Assembly (NCBI RefSeq): GCF_020907985.1
Contig: NZ_JAJJPA010000020.1
Coordinates: 1-64,000 of the forward strand
Direction: 5' to 3'
Origin: Kitasatospora humi
GTDB taxonomy: Bacteria > Actinomycetota > Actinomycetes > Streptomycetales > Streptomycetaceae
DNA length: 64,000 nucleotides
Both the position numbers and the translations under genes were made by a program. The notes beneath the pieces are model-generated. The model saw only the letters and a program-made list of their open reading frames with translations, was not told the DNA's origin and did no database searches. Positions 49,452-57,574 of this stretch are shown here, one piece after another; the first letter of the stretch is position 1, and the number at the start of each line of letters is the position of its first letter.

Positions 49452-51508
49452 GTCGGCCGGTGCCCTTCCTGGTAGACCGCCTCGAACAGCCTGTTGTCGA
49501 TCTTCGTCAGCGACATCACGGACAACGGTAGCCCCAGCCCCTCCTTCAGGGAGAGCAAGCGTCGGTACGTCACTGGTTTGGGGAAGAGCTCGGTGTCCGA
49601 GAAGCGCAGAGCCATGGCCGTACCTGACGCGGAGTTGGCGACTCTGCGGATCTCCCCCAGACCATATACGCCCAAGTGTTCGAATTGGGCGAACAAGGCC
49701 TCTGCTGTGTCGACGACCACCTGCTCAAGCCGAGAGCAGCCGATCACCATCTGCCCTTCCTGGCTGGAGGGCCCCTGGCTGACGTACCAGAGGAGACGGG
49801 CTGGAACGCTCTCGCCGCGGTGCCCCGGAGACCGGTAGTAGGCGTGCTCCCTGCTGATCCCCAACTCGTTCCGCCGAGGCAGCAGTGACGCCGGCACGTT
49901 GAACAGTTCGGTCGACCAGACCGGTTCGATCGGGACGATGAACGACGGCAGCTCGGAGTCCATGACCTTCGCCGGCCACCACGATCGCTCGACGACGCCG
50001 GCGACCTCGGCCGGAAGCCCGGCCGGAAGGGCCAACGCCTTCATGCCCAGCTCTCGCGCTGCAGCATCGGCAGCTTCGGTGACGGCCTCGGCGGTTCCAC
50101 AGACATCCACCACTAGCGCCGCCTGCCCAGCCCCGTGATCGAGAAAGCCGTCGTCGCGTGCCGCAGCCCGTGCGGCGGTCGACGTGAACGGGTCGGTGAT
50201 GTGCACGACATGAGCGCCGCACGAACGGGCGGCCCGCTTCAGTGTGAACAGTACCTGTCGGGCAAGCGTCTCCTCCAACGCGTGGGTAGCGGTGCGCAGA
50301 ACCGAGATGCGGAGCGCTCGGCCATCAACTGCCCAGGCGTACAACGCGACCGGGTGCCCGTCGCCGTCGCGGATGAGCTCGCGGCGCCAGCTGAGTGGGT
50401 CCTGCTCCAGACCCTTGAGGCGGCTCGCGAAGTCCGAGCCCGAGTCGCTGCTCGACTGATCGAAGAAAGCGACCAGTTCAGCCTCGCCCCCCGGTGCGAC
50501 CTCGCTGATCCGGAACTCGGTGCCCAGGAGATCTGCCGGCCGGTACACCTGAGCCTGCCGCAGTTCATCGACGTGCAGCGCGACGTCCGCCGGAGCCACG
50601 ATGTGGACTCCGCTGACGTTCCACGCGACATCGGCCAGCCTCGTCAGCAGCGGGTCGTGAGTGGCCAGCACGTGTACTCCGGCGGCTGCGGCCTCGGCGA
50701 CGTATCGCAGCCGCTGCTCCAGCTCCGTCTGCCCGGGAAGGTCGAGAGCGGCCTTGACCGCCGCGTCCAGCAGTTGGCTGCTTCGCAGTGCCACGGTTTC
50801 CGGATCGGGATTGATGTCGCGCAGGCCGGCGGCAGCCGCGCGCTGGTGACCGCGCTCGGCTGTGTCCTCGACATCCCGGATGTCCTGGAAGAGCTGCGGG
50901 GTGAAGACCAGCTCGACCAGATCGGTCATCCAGCCGGCTTCGAGTGCCTGGGACTCGGCCGCTTCCGAGGACGGTGCCTGCCCGCGAAGATCTGCGAAGA
51001 CGCCATGGTCGATTGCGACGGTCAGCTGCGCGTCGCTGTCCACCTCGGCGAAGAGGCTCGGATGCCGGAAGTCCAGCCACCAGGCGTCCAGCACGTGGCC
51101 CCGCTTGCTGCGGCCCTTCACCTCGCCGCGCGGGATGAACCCGAGCTTGGTCCACATCCCGGTGAGCCCGTAGTCGCGTCGGCACTTCGCCTTGATGCCG
51201 AAACGCTGCCCGTGGTGGGCCCGGATCGTCTCGACCAGCAGTCGAGCGATGCCCTTGCCCCGGTGTTCCTGGGCCACGCACAGGTGAGCCAGCCGAACAT
51301 GCGGCGTTCGCTTCGGCAAGCCGAACAACGCGTAGCCGACCACCGCGTCACCCTCGACGGCCGCAAGAAGCCCGCCGTCGTCCGCCATCTTCGTGTAGGC
51401 GGGTGGTGTCATCAGCCCCAGCGTCTTGGTGTACCGGTCACCGAGCGCGATTGAAGCGGCCAGCAACTCTTCGTGCGCCGCAGACACCGACACGACCTTG
51501 ATCCCCAT
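49448..51508 (-). CDS. Multidomain protein: GNAT acetyltransferase plus PIN-like and C-terminal domains
   Basis: ATG 51508 (MGIKVVSVSAAHEELLA) follows GGAGGGGG; 686 aa. Residues about 1-150 are a GNAT domain with the acetyl-CoA loop VAQEHRGKGIARLLVE. Residues about 155-310 look PIN-like (LTVAIDHGVFADL, EAGWMTDLVELVF, AAGVHVLATHDPLL with spaced acidic residues). The 370-residue remainder includes a second GNAT-like region (HPVALYAWAVDGRALRISVLRTATHALEETLARQVL) and LLWYVSQGPSSQEGQMVIGCSRLE, reminiscent of PUA/EVE-type folds. With the coupled ASCH gene it suggests an RNA-directed modification or defence role, not demonstrated. Confidence 0.7.
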   Translation of the reverse strand: MGIKVVSVSAAHEELLAASIALGDRYTKTLGLMTPPAYTKMADDGGLLAAVEGDAVVGYALFGLPKRTPHVRLAHLCVAQEHRGKGIARLLVETIRAHHGQRFGIKAKCRRDYGLTGMWTKLGFIPRGEVKGRSKRGHVLDAWWLDFRHPSLFAEVDSDAQLTVAIDHGVFADLRGQAPSSEAAESQALEAGWMTDLVELVFTPQLFQDIRDVEDTAERGHQRAAAAGLRDINPDPETVALRSSQLLDAAVKAALDLPGQTELEQRLRYVAEAAAAGVHVLATHDPLLTRLADVAWNVSGVHIVAPADVALHVDELRQAQVYRPADLLGTEFRISEVAPGGEAELVAFFDQSSSDSGSDFASRLKGLEQDPLSWRRELIRDGDGHPVALYAWAVDGRALRISVLRTATHALEETLARQVLFTLKRAARSCGAHVVHITDPFTSTAARAAARDDGFLDHGAGQAALVVDVCGTAEAVTEAADAAARELGMKALALPAGLPAEVAGVVERSWWPAKVMDSELPSFIVPIEPVWSTELFNVPASLLPRRNELGISREHAYYRSPGHRGESVPARLLWYVSQGPSSQEGQMVIGCSRLEQVVVDTAEALFAQFEHLGVYGLGEIRRVANSASGTAMALRFSDTELFPKPVTYRRLLSLKEGLGLPLSVMSLTKIDNRLFEAVYQEGHRPT

Positions 51509-51662
51509 CGGACCCCCTCCACCGGGCCGCACCGAGCAGCCTCCCCCTCAGCCATGTCTGAATCAGGAGGCACCTAAACCTTGGAAGGACTCTCTGCTCC
51601 TAGTGCGAACGACTCTGGCGCGCGCGCCAGATCCGTGCGACCGATCGCAGCGTGGCGAACTC

Positions 51663-53198
51663 CTACCTCGTACGGCTGTCGACCAGCGTCACTGCCGTCT
51701 CTCGTGCCATCCGCTGGAGTGCTGCGGTGGGCCGGGGCACGTCGCGCAGCAGGGCGTTCCCGGCGGTGAACGAGGCATTGGCAACCGTGGTCAAGCCGCC
51801 CGACACAGCCGCGCGAGCGAGAAGGAGATGCTCTTCGACGAGGCTCAGGCCAAGGCCCAGAGCACGCCAGTCGACCGCCCTGGGCCTCGATTCCGGCAGA
51901 TCGAGATCGAGCGCCAATTGGTCCGTGACGGGTGGCGACGAAGGGCCGTCGAACGCGCTGACGGCCTTCTGCAGGGAACTCCACGCTGCTTCGATCTCTC
52001 CCGCGCGTCGCTGCAGCGAGGCCAGGTCGGCCAGGGCCGAGCCACGATTCCAGGGATCGTCCTGGAGTGACGCGTTCAGGTGCCTCGCGCGAGCGGCCTG
52101 GGCGTAGTCCCCGAGCTTGGCGAGTTCACGGGCGAGTTGGCCGAGGAGTTGCTCGTCGCGCGGGCCGGCATCGTCGAGCAGGCGAATCAGCGCGCACCGG
52201 GCCAGTTCGATCCGACCTTGGCGGCGGGCGAGCTCGGCCCAGGTCAGCTCAGACTCATCCGCTGGCTCCTCGCCGTAGTTGGACTGGTCGAACTCGGCAG
52301 CCCAACGGCTCAGATCCCGTGGCGTGTCGGGAAAGCCACCCAGATGACCATAGGCGTCGACGTTGCCTTCGCGCAGCGACTGCAGGAATTGGTGATCCTC
52401 GACCTGGCCGTGTAGGCCCACCAGTACGGCGGCCAGGCGCAGTTCCTCCGTGGCGCCATGGCGCGCCTCACACCGGAGCAACTCGCGCAAGAAGGGCAGA
52501 TCCGCCTCCTGCCGGTCGTACTGAGCCGCGCGCAGCGCGGTCACCCGGCGCGCTGGACTTCCTGCCACCTCCGGCCAGTTCACGGGGTCAGCGCGCATAA
52601 GAGCAAGGTCGGACCGGCCTGGAGCAAGCACGGTCTGCCACAGCGGGGGGCGCGGCAGCCGGTCCATCAGCGTGTAGGCGCAGAGCCCCTCCGCGTTCAG
52701 GAGGAGATGGTCGGGCTCGGTACGCAGCAGGGACCGTTGCAGGCGCCGGATCAACTCCGGCTGCGGGAAGCGGCGCAGGCCCAGAGCTGCCAGCAGCGCG
52801 TCTCGGTCGGCATCGAGATCCGGGCCGTAGTACTCAGAGAACTCCTCCTCCGACTCGGCGACCTTCGCCGCCAACTCGACGTCGTCGGCCTGCGGGTCGA
52901 GATCGGTGTAGTCATGCCAGCACGGAAGACCGATCAGCACCTCCAGGGCCCCGTCCACGCTGTCGGCAATCAGCCCCGCCTCGCCTTCGGAGCCCGCGTA
53001 CAACACCGCACCGTCCGCACAAACGAAGTACGTCCCGCCCGTGTCATCGCCTGCAACCGCCTCCAGCGCAGCACCGGACGCCAGCCGCACCTCCTCGACA
53101 TGATCTGCCCGGTCAATGTCCACGTTGAACGGGTAGGCCGCGAGCTGCGCAAGGTCCGGACGCTCGCGAAGGAGCCGAAGTGCACGGTGGCCGGTCAT
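51663..53198 (-). CDS. Hypothetical protein with TPR-like C-terminal half
   Basis: ATG 53198 (MTGHRALRLLRERPDLAQLA) is more credible than the longer frame to 53294, though no strong ribosome site is seen; 511 aa. The N-terminal 110 residues (VEEVRLASGAALEAVAGDDTGGTYFVCADGAVLYAGSEG) resemble SMI1/SUKH-like immunity folds. Residues about 320-470 are helical repeats (LARRQGRIELARCALIRLLDD, LGQLARELAKLGDYAQAARARHL, DLASLQRRAGEIEAAWSSLQKAV) consistent with TPRs. Function unknown. Confidence 0.65.
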   Translation of the reverse strand: MTGHRALRLLRERPDLAQLAAYPFNVDIDRADHVEEVRLASGAALEAVAGDDTGGTYFVCADGAVLYAGSEGEAGLIADSVDGALEVLIGLPCWHDYTDLDPQADDVELAAKVAESEEEFSEYYGPDLDADRDALLAALGLRRFPQPELIRRLQRSLLRTEPDHLLLNAEGLCAYTLMDRLPRPPLWQTVLAPGRSDLALMRADPVNWPEVAGSPARRVTALRAAQYDRQEADLPFLRELLRCEARHGATEELRLAAVLVGLHGQVEDHQFLQSLREGNVDAYGHLGGFPDTPRDLSRWAAEFDQSNYGEEPADESELTWAELARRQGRIELARCALIRLLDDAGPRDEQLLGQLARELAKLGDYAQAARARHLNASLQDDPWNRGSALADLASLQRRAGEIEAAWSSLQKAVSAFDGPSSPPVTDQLALDLDLPESRPRAVDWRALGLGLSLVEEHLLLARAAVSGGLTTVANASFTAGNALLRDVPRPTAALQRMARETAVTLVDSRTR

Positions 53199-53308
53199 GA
53201 CGGGGACGGTAGCAGTACGGACGCAGGCTCCCCGCCCCCGGCGATGCCTCTGCACATCGCTCGCGAGACCATGTTCGCCAGGCTCATGAGACATCGAAGG
53301 AGCACGCG

Positions 53309-53791
53309 GTGGAGTTCATCGTCCACGACGAACCGGTCGGTCGAGCTGAGCGCAACTACATAGCCCACGCTGATCTGGCTCCGTTCGGACTCGATGGTCA
53401 GCTGGAGCAGCTCTGGCTGCGTCCGCTCGATGGTGACCTCTTTGCCGTTGCGTGCGTCCCCTTTCGCGCCTACGGCCTCGCTCTCGGCGACCAGGTACGC
53501 CTCTCGGGCGACGACCGTGTCTCCGAAGTGGTCACTTCGTCCGGGCACCGAGTCCTTCGCATGCTCCTGATGCCCCGCTCGGACCAGGCAGAGCTGCATC
53601 GGGTGATCAGCGATATCCAGGCCGAGATCACCGCTGCCGGCCTCCTCAGCGAATGGAGCGGCGATCGCCATGTCGCCGTGGATTTCCCTCCGCGGGCGCA
53701 GGCGGACCAGTTGTTCCAGATCATGGAACGCGAGGTAGCCGAAGGGCGGGCCTTCTGGGAGTGGGCGCACGTCAAGCCGTTCACGGCATGA
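53309..53791 (+). CDS. DUF4265-like protein
   Basis: GTG 53309 with AAGGAG about 7 nt upstream; 160 aa. LEQLWLRPLDGDLFAVACVPFRAYGLALGDQVRL and ISDIQAEITAAGLLSEWSGDRHVAVDFPP match the small actinobacterial family DUF4265, of unknown function. It is the last gene of island unit 2 before repeat copy C. Confidence 0.7.
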   Translation: MEFIVHDEPVGRAERNYIAHADLAPFGLDGQLEQLWLRPLDGDLFAVACVPFRAYGLALGDQVRLSGDDRVSEVVTSSGHRVLRMLLMPRSDQAELHRVISDIQAEITAAGLLSEWSGDRHVAVDFPPRAQADQLFQIMEREVAEGRAFWEWAHVKPFTA

Positions 53792-53926
53792 CGTGCGCCC
53801 AAGGCAGAGCCCTGCCGGTTGACGCCAACGCCGACGCCAACCGGCCCGGATGGCGACGTCCAAGGGCAGCCGTCCACGGACGGCAGAATCACCCAAACTA
53901 GGGCACTCCACCGCCCCGGATTGGCC

Positions 53927-54054
53927 TGAAAGGCGGAAGGTCGCCGGTTCGACCCCAGCCTTGGCCACCAGCCTTGACCAGGCACGATCCCTCGAAGCAG
54001 CTCCTTCGGGGGCATTGTCGTGTCGCTTGACGCCAACGCGACGGCGGACGGTCA
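53927..54054. repeat. Attachment-type direct repeat, copy C
   Basis: TGAAAGGCGGAAGG... to GACGGTCA. The tRNA part has drifted (CCAGCCTTGGCCA) and the terminator stem is shorter than in A and B, so this is the oldest or least constrained copy. Its right flank GACCTCC continues to match copy A. Confidence 0.82.
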
Positions 54055-54345
54055 GACCTCCTGGTCAACGTCACTCGCCACTGCCGTCACGCAGCGTCGG
54101 CATGATGGCGAGGCACGAAGCGCATCGTCGTCCCTTCCGTCCAGCGGGGCCAGGCGAATGTCGAGGTCCGCTTCCAGCGCCTCGGCGAGCCGCGCCAGGA
54201 GAGGAGGGGTCGGTGTCGTGCCTGCTGGTTCCAGGCGGGAGATGCCGGGCTGTGTCATGGCGACCCGCCGGGAGAGTTCGGCCTGTGAGAATTCCCAGTT
54301 GCCTTCGCTCGCAGATCGGCCGACAAACTGCCGTCCGTAGTCCAT
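54052..54345 (-). CDS. XRE-family antitoxin-like regulator
   Basis: ATG 54345 with GAGGAGAG upstream; 97 aa. FSQAELSRRVAMTQPGISRLEPAGTTPTPPLLARLAEALEADLDIRLAPL is a helix-turn-helix of the HigA/HipB type. No toxin gene is next to it. Its 3' end runs into the edge of repeat copy C, so its last residues may come from the repeat. Confidence 0.7.
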   Translation of the reverse strand: MDYGRQFVGRSASEGNWEFSQAELSRRVAMTQPGISRLEPAGTTPTPPLLARLAEALEADLDIRLAPLDGRDDDALRASPSCRRCVTAVASDVDQEV

Positions 54346-54430
54346 GACTCTCCTCAGGCGGCGCGAGCGGCGAAGCTGACCGCTGTGCCCGAGTTTGCCG
54401 GCGGGACATGGCGGTTCGTGGAAAGCGCCC

Positions 54431-54490
54431 GCAGCGCGCGGGGCGGCGTCAGCCGCGCAGCGCGCGGGGCGGCGTCAGCCGCGCAGCGCC
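54431..54490. repeat. 26-bp tandem duplication at the end of a gene remnant
   Basis: The 26-bp unit beginning GCAGCGCGCGGGGCGG occurs at 54431 and 54457 with a partial third copy at 54483, each carrying the last codons of the gene remnant read on the minus strand. Confidence 0.7.
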
Positions 54491-54546
54491 CGGTCGTCGA
54501 GCCGGGGCAGCAGGCCGGGCAGGTGCCGGCACCGGTCGCGGAGCGT
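54475..54546 (-). pseudogene. 3' remnant of the 44593-45726 gene family
   Basis: On the minus strand the final residues LRDRCRHLPGLLPRLDDRALRG and stop match the C terminus of the 44593-45726 and 48286-48840 copies; nothing further upstream is homologous. It is the third occurrence of this gene end behind a tRNA-Phe repeat. Confidence 0.7.
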
Positions 54547-54714
54547 GGCCGGCCGTTGGCGAGCTGGTTCTCGGCGAGGTCGTAGGCGGCGAACAAGTGC
54601 CGGAGCCCGTGCGGGCGGGTGTGTTCGCTCGGTCGTGAAACGCGGCAGGGCCCGCACCGTGCGCTTGCACGGTGCGGGCCCTGCGGCCCGGCAGGCGCCG
54701 GGCAGGGGAAAGTC

Positions 54715-54918
54715 CTAGAGGGGACGGATGTTCTCCGCCTGCGGGCCCTTCTGGCCCTGCGTGACGTCGAACTCGACCTTCTGGCCCTCGAGCAGCTCAC
54801 GGAAGCCGCTGGCGTTGATGTTCGAGAAGTGGGCGAACACGTCGGGGCCGCCACCCTCCTGCTCGATGAAGCCGAAGCCCTTTTCCGAGTTGAACCACTT
54901 CACAGTGCCATTAGCCAT
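54715..54918 (-). CDS. Cold-shock protein
   Basis: ATG 54918 with GAGGAG 7 nt upstream; 67 aa, the exact CspA-family size. MANGTVKWFNSEKGFGFIEQ and DVFAHFSNI carry RNP1 and RNP2, and GPQAENIRPL is the usual C terminus. Single-stranded nucleic-acid chaperone. The message has a long AT-rich-ended leader upstream (54919-55100), common for these genes. Confidence 0.95.
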   Translation of the reverse strand: MANGTVKWFNSEKGFGFIEQEGGGPDVFAHFSNINASGFRELLEGQKVEFDVTQGQKGPQAENIRPL

Positions 54919-55290
54919 AAAAAATCTCCTCAGGAGGATGTCCAAAACTCGCACGTCGCGAGCCTGCATCGCCGCGATGATGACCCGACCGGGAATAGCC
55001 GGTAAACAAAAATGCGCCTGCGGTCACAACCAGCAGGCGCACACAAAGTTCATGGGAACCACAACTGCAACTGACTCGACTGTAGCAGGGTCGAGAGACG
55101 AACGGGGGGACTTCTCAAGGCGCGTTGCTCCGGCGCGCCCTGGGCCCGGTGGCCGTAGGGAGCGGCGGGGGCGGCCGTCCCACGCCGTTCACCTGCCGTC
55201 CGGCCTCTGATACCGAAGATCCAAAAATCGGAGAAATTCGGTGGCTCGGTCCCGGCGCCATCGCGTCGCAATGGGCGCATACTGGTGGGG

Positions 55291-55518
55291 ATGCCAAAAT
55301 CACCCGCCTCGAGGCGCCACCTGCCCACCAGCCCCTTCCGCGCTGCGCCGCCCCCGGCTCCGCTCAAGCAGTTCGCCGTCGGAGATCGCGTGTCTCATGA
55401 CCAGTACGGCCTCGGCCGGGCCATCACCGTTGAGGGCGACGGCACCGCAGTGGTCGTCGACTTCGGCTCGCAACGGGTCCGGATCTCCGCGCCCTTCACC
55501 AAGCTCTTCCTCCTCTGA
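55291..55518 (+). CDS. Small conserved protein with Tudor/CarD-like barrel
   Basis: ATG 55291 just after GGTGGGG; 75 aa. After a basic Pro-rich start, FAVGDRVSHDQYGLGRAITVEGDGTAVVVDFGSQRVRISAPFTKL resembles the Tudor-like barrel found at the C terminus of UvrD/PcrA helicases, which binds RNA polymerase. Stand-alone copies occur next to cold-shock genes in streptomycetes as far as I recall. Confidence 0.75.
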   Translation: MPKSPASRRHLPTSPFRAAPPPAPLKQFAVGDRVSHDQYGLGRAITVEGDGTAVVVDFGSQRVRISAPFTKLFLL

Positions 55519-55756
55519 TCCGAACGGGGATCCCGGGCCCGGCCGCACCGGCCGCCCCGGCGTCTCCGCCTGCCGTCACGGCCCCGGTCCTGGTCCGCCC
55601 CCGGTCCGGCGCTGCAGGGGCGGAGCGACGCGGCGCACTCTCCGTGGGTGAGCGGCCGTCGGCGGCTCACCCGGACCTTCAGGCTGTCCCGCACGGAAGC
55701 CGGGTGCTGCGCGCGGGGCCGGGGCGGAGGTCGTGGATGGCGGCCGGCAACGACGG

Positions 55757-56326
55757 TCAGTCGTCGGCCCGCGAGCCCTGGGCCGACCCGGCCGGCGCCT
55801 TCTTGGGCCACAGCAGGTAGGTGAGGGCGATCACCCCGTGGATGCCGACCGTACGGAGCGCGACCAGTTGCCACAGCCGCAGCGGGCCCGCCGCCGGGGT
55901 GCCGCTGCCCACGTAGAGGACGGCCGACTGCAGCAGCCCGCAGGCCACCGCCGCGGCGAGCAGCGAGCGCAGCCAGAGCCTGCCCTCGTGCTTGGCCCGT
56001 GGCATGCCGTACTTGGGAGGCCCCGGCGGCTTCGGAGCACCAGCCAGCCGGTGCGCGGCGTGCCCGTCCAGCCAGCGGACCGTGTAGTGCCCGTAGGCCA
56101 CCGTGAAGCCGATGTAGAGCGCGGCCAGCCCGTGCTCCCAGCTCGGTTTGGCCCCGTCCCGCAGGTCCACCGCGGTCACGATCAGCAGCACGACCTCCAG
56201 CAGCGGCTCGCAGAGCAGCACCGCGACGCTGGTGCGCCGCAGCTTCAGCAGGTAGCGGGCGGCCAGTCCGGCGGCCAGCAGCACCCAGAAGCCGACTTCG
56301 CAGGCGATGATCAGGGTGACGATCAC
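55757..56326 (-). CDS. Integral membrane protein
   Basis: GTG 56326 with AAGGAG 7 nt upstream; 189 aa. Four to five membrane segments (IVTLIIACEVGFWVLLAAGL, VAVLLCEPLLEVVLLIV, LAALYIGFTVAYG, LAAAVACGLLQSAVLYV, LRTVGIHGVIALTYLLW). Resembles conserved actinobacterial membrane proteins of unknown function. Confidence 0.7.
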   Translation of the reverse strand: MIVTLIIACEVGFWVLLAAGLAARYLLKLRRTSVAVLLCEPLLEVVLLIVTAVDLRDGAKPSWEHGLAALYIGFTVAYGHYTVRWLDGHAAHRLAGAPKPPGPPKYGMPRAKHEGRLWLRSLLAAAVACGLLQSAVLYVGSGTPAAGPLRLWQLVALRTVGIHGVIALTYLLWPKKAPAGSAQGSRADD

Positions 56327-56837
56327 GTCGTGCTCCTTCTTCCGCTCGCCTTGCCAACGTGGCACCCGTGCGGGTGCGGGGCGTCGTCGTCGGAGAGGAC
56401 CCGGGAGAGCATCTTCCGATGCACCCGGCAGTGCGGCGGGCCGGGGAGGGCCGCGCCGAACAGCCCATGGGGATCGGCGACATGATACCGGCGGCTTTCC
56501 GGCCGGGTCGTGACGTTCAGTCAATTCTGCTGCTGGGATCGGTCCGTGGACTGGCTCCACGGTCCGCCGATCCGACCCGACCCAGCTCGGTCGGTCGACG
56601 CCGACAGGACCGGGGTGCTGCCGGGCACCCAGCGGGCCGTGCCGCTCGACGGGGTCCCGCCGGGCCGCTCGGCCCGGCCGGAGGAGGCGGCCCGGCGTGA
56701 TCCGGTTCCGCGCCTGCGCCGGGGCAGCCGGGAGCGGTCGGCCGGCCACCTCACCGGCACCGGCACCGGCACCGGCACCGGCACCGGCACCAGCGTCCCG
56801 GTGGACGGTGGCTCCGGTGCGGGCCGGCGCCCCGGCG
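56327..56837. other. Intergenic stretch, GC-rich, no gene called
   Basis: 510 nt between two minus-strand genes. Open frames exist on both strands but are Pro/Arg/Gly-rich, lack start signals and span the hexanucleotide repeat; none resembles a known protein. Confidence 0.4.
56752..56791. repeat. CACCGG hexanucleotide repeat
   Basis: CACCGG repeated about 6.5 times without interruption. It lies about 50 nt downstream of the TetR gene's stop; length variation would not affect a called gene. Confidence 0.85.
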
Positions 56838-57419
56838 TCAGTCGCCGGCCAGCTTCGCGACGGCCCGCACGCCGGCCAGGACCTCCTCGGCGCTCGGTGC
56901 GCCCGCCGGGTCCAGCAGCCACTGGGTGAACATCCCGACGAGCAGCGCGTTCTGGACGGCGCCGACGGTGCGCGCCGCACCCTCGTCGACGGTCTCCTCC
57001 GGCTCCCCGAGCAGGGCGGCGGCCAGGCCCCGGCGGCCCTGACGCTGGGCGTCCAGCAGCAGTTCCCGCAGCGCCGGATCGTGCTCGGCCTGCACCAGGG
57101 CCTCGATGGAGGCGAGCCAGAGCCTGCGGGTGTCACCGAACGAGCTGATCATCTGGCGCCAGAGCTCCTGGTACCGGTCGCCCTCGTCGACCGCCGGGTC
57201 GAGGGCGGCCGCCATGGCCGCGCCGAGCGCCTGCCCCCACTCGTCCATCGCCTGCACGAAAGCCGCGGTGAGCAGCGCGTCCCGGGAGCCGAAGTGGTAG
57301 CCGATCGCGGCGTGGTTCACGCCGGCGGCCGCTGCGATGTCACGCACGGTGGTGCGGGCCCAGCCCTTCTCCTTGAGGCACTGGGCGGCGCCGGCCAGGA
57401 GGTCTTCGCGGTTTCCCAT
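56838..57419 (-). CDS. TetR-family transcriptional regulator
   Basis: 193 aa from ATG 57419. N-terminal NREDLLAGAAQCLKEKGWARTTVRDIAAAAGVNHAAIGYHFGSRDALL is a textbook TetR helix-turn-helix; the rest is the helical ligand-binding domain. Divergent from hrpA across about 150 nt; target and ligand unknown. Confidence 0.92.
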   Translation of the reverse strand: MGNREDLLAGAAQCLKEKGWARTTVRDIAAAAGVNHAAIGYHFGSRDALLTAAFVQAMDEWGQALGAAMAAALDPAVDEGDRYQELWRQMISSFGDTRRLWLASIEALVQAEHDPALRELLLDAQRQGRRGLAAALLGEPEETVDEGAARTVGAVQNALLVGMFTQWLLDPAGAPSAEEVLAGVRAVAKLAGD

Positions 57420-57574
57420 GGCGGAAAGGCTAGCCCTTCTTGACCGAGCGGATCAGCCAAGCGGTTTATCCAGCTGGCGAGTGTGACACTTGATGGGCCC
57501 CCGGAGATGGCCGGGCCCAGAAAACCGAGGTGCGGTCCCCCGCCCCTCCTTGCGACCCTTGAGGGATGCCCGCG

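Larger units (their letters stand above)
43487..54060. mobile_element. Two tandem integrative-island remnants in tRNA-Phe
   Basis: Unit 1 lies between repeat copies A and B (43.6-47.2 kb), unit 2 between B and C (47.3-53.9 kb); cargo like that of the units continues to about 54.55 kb, perhaps a third eroded unit. No integrase, excisionase or replication gene remains, so the islands appear fixed. Cargo is dominated by toxin-antitoxin-type and unknown genes, with several pseudogenes. Confidence 0.75.

Noticed and set aside
54354..54854. 166-codon minus-strand frame upstream of the XRE gene
   Set aside because: Overlaps the cold-shock gene in another frame and consists of a gene remnant and repeats.
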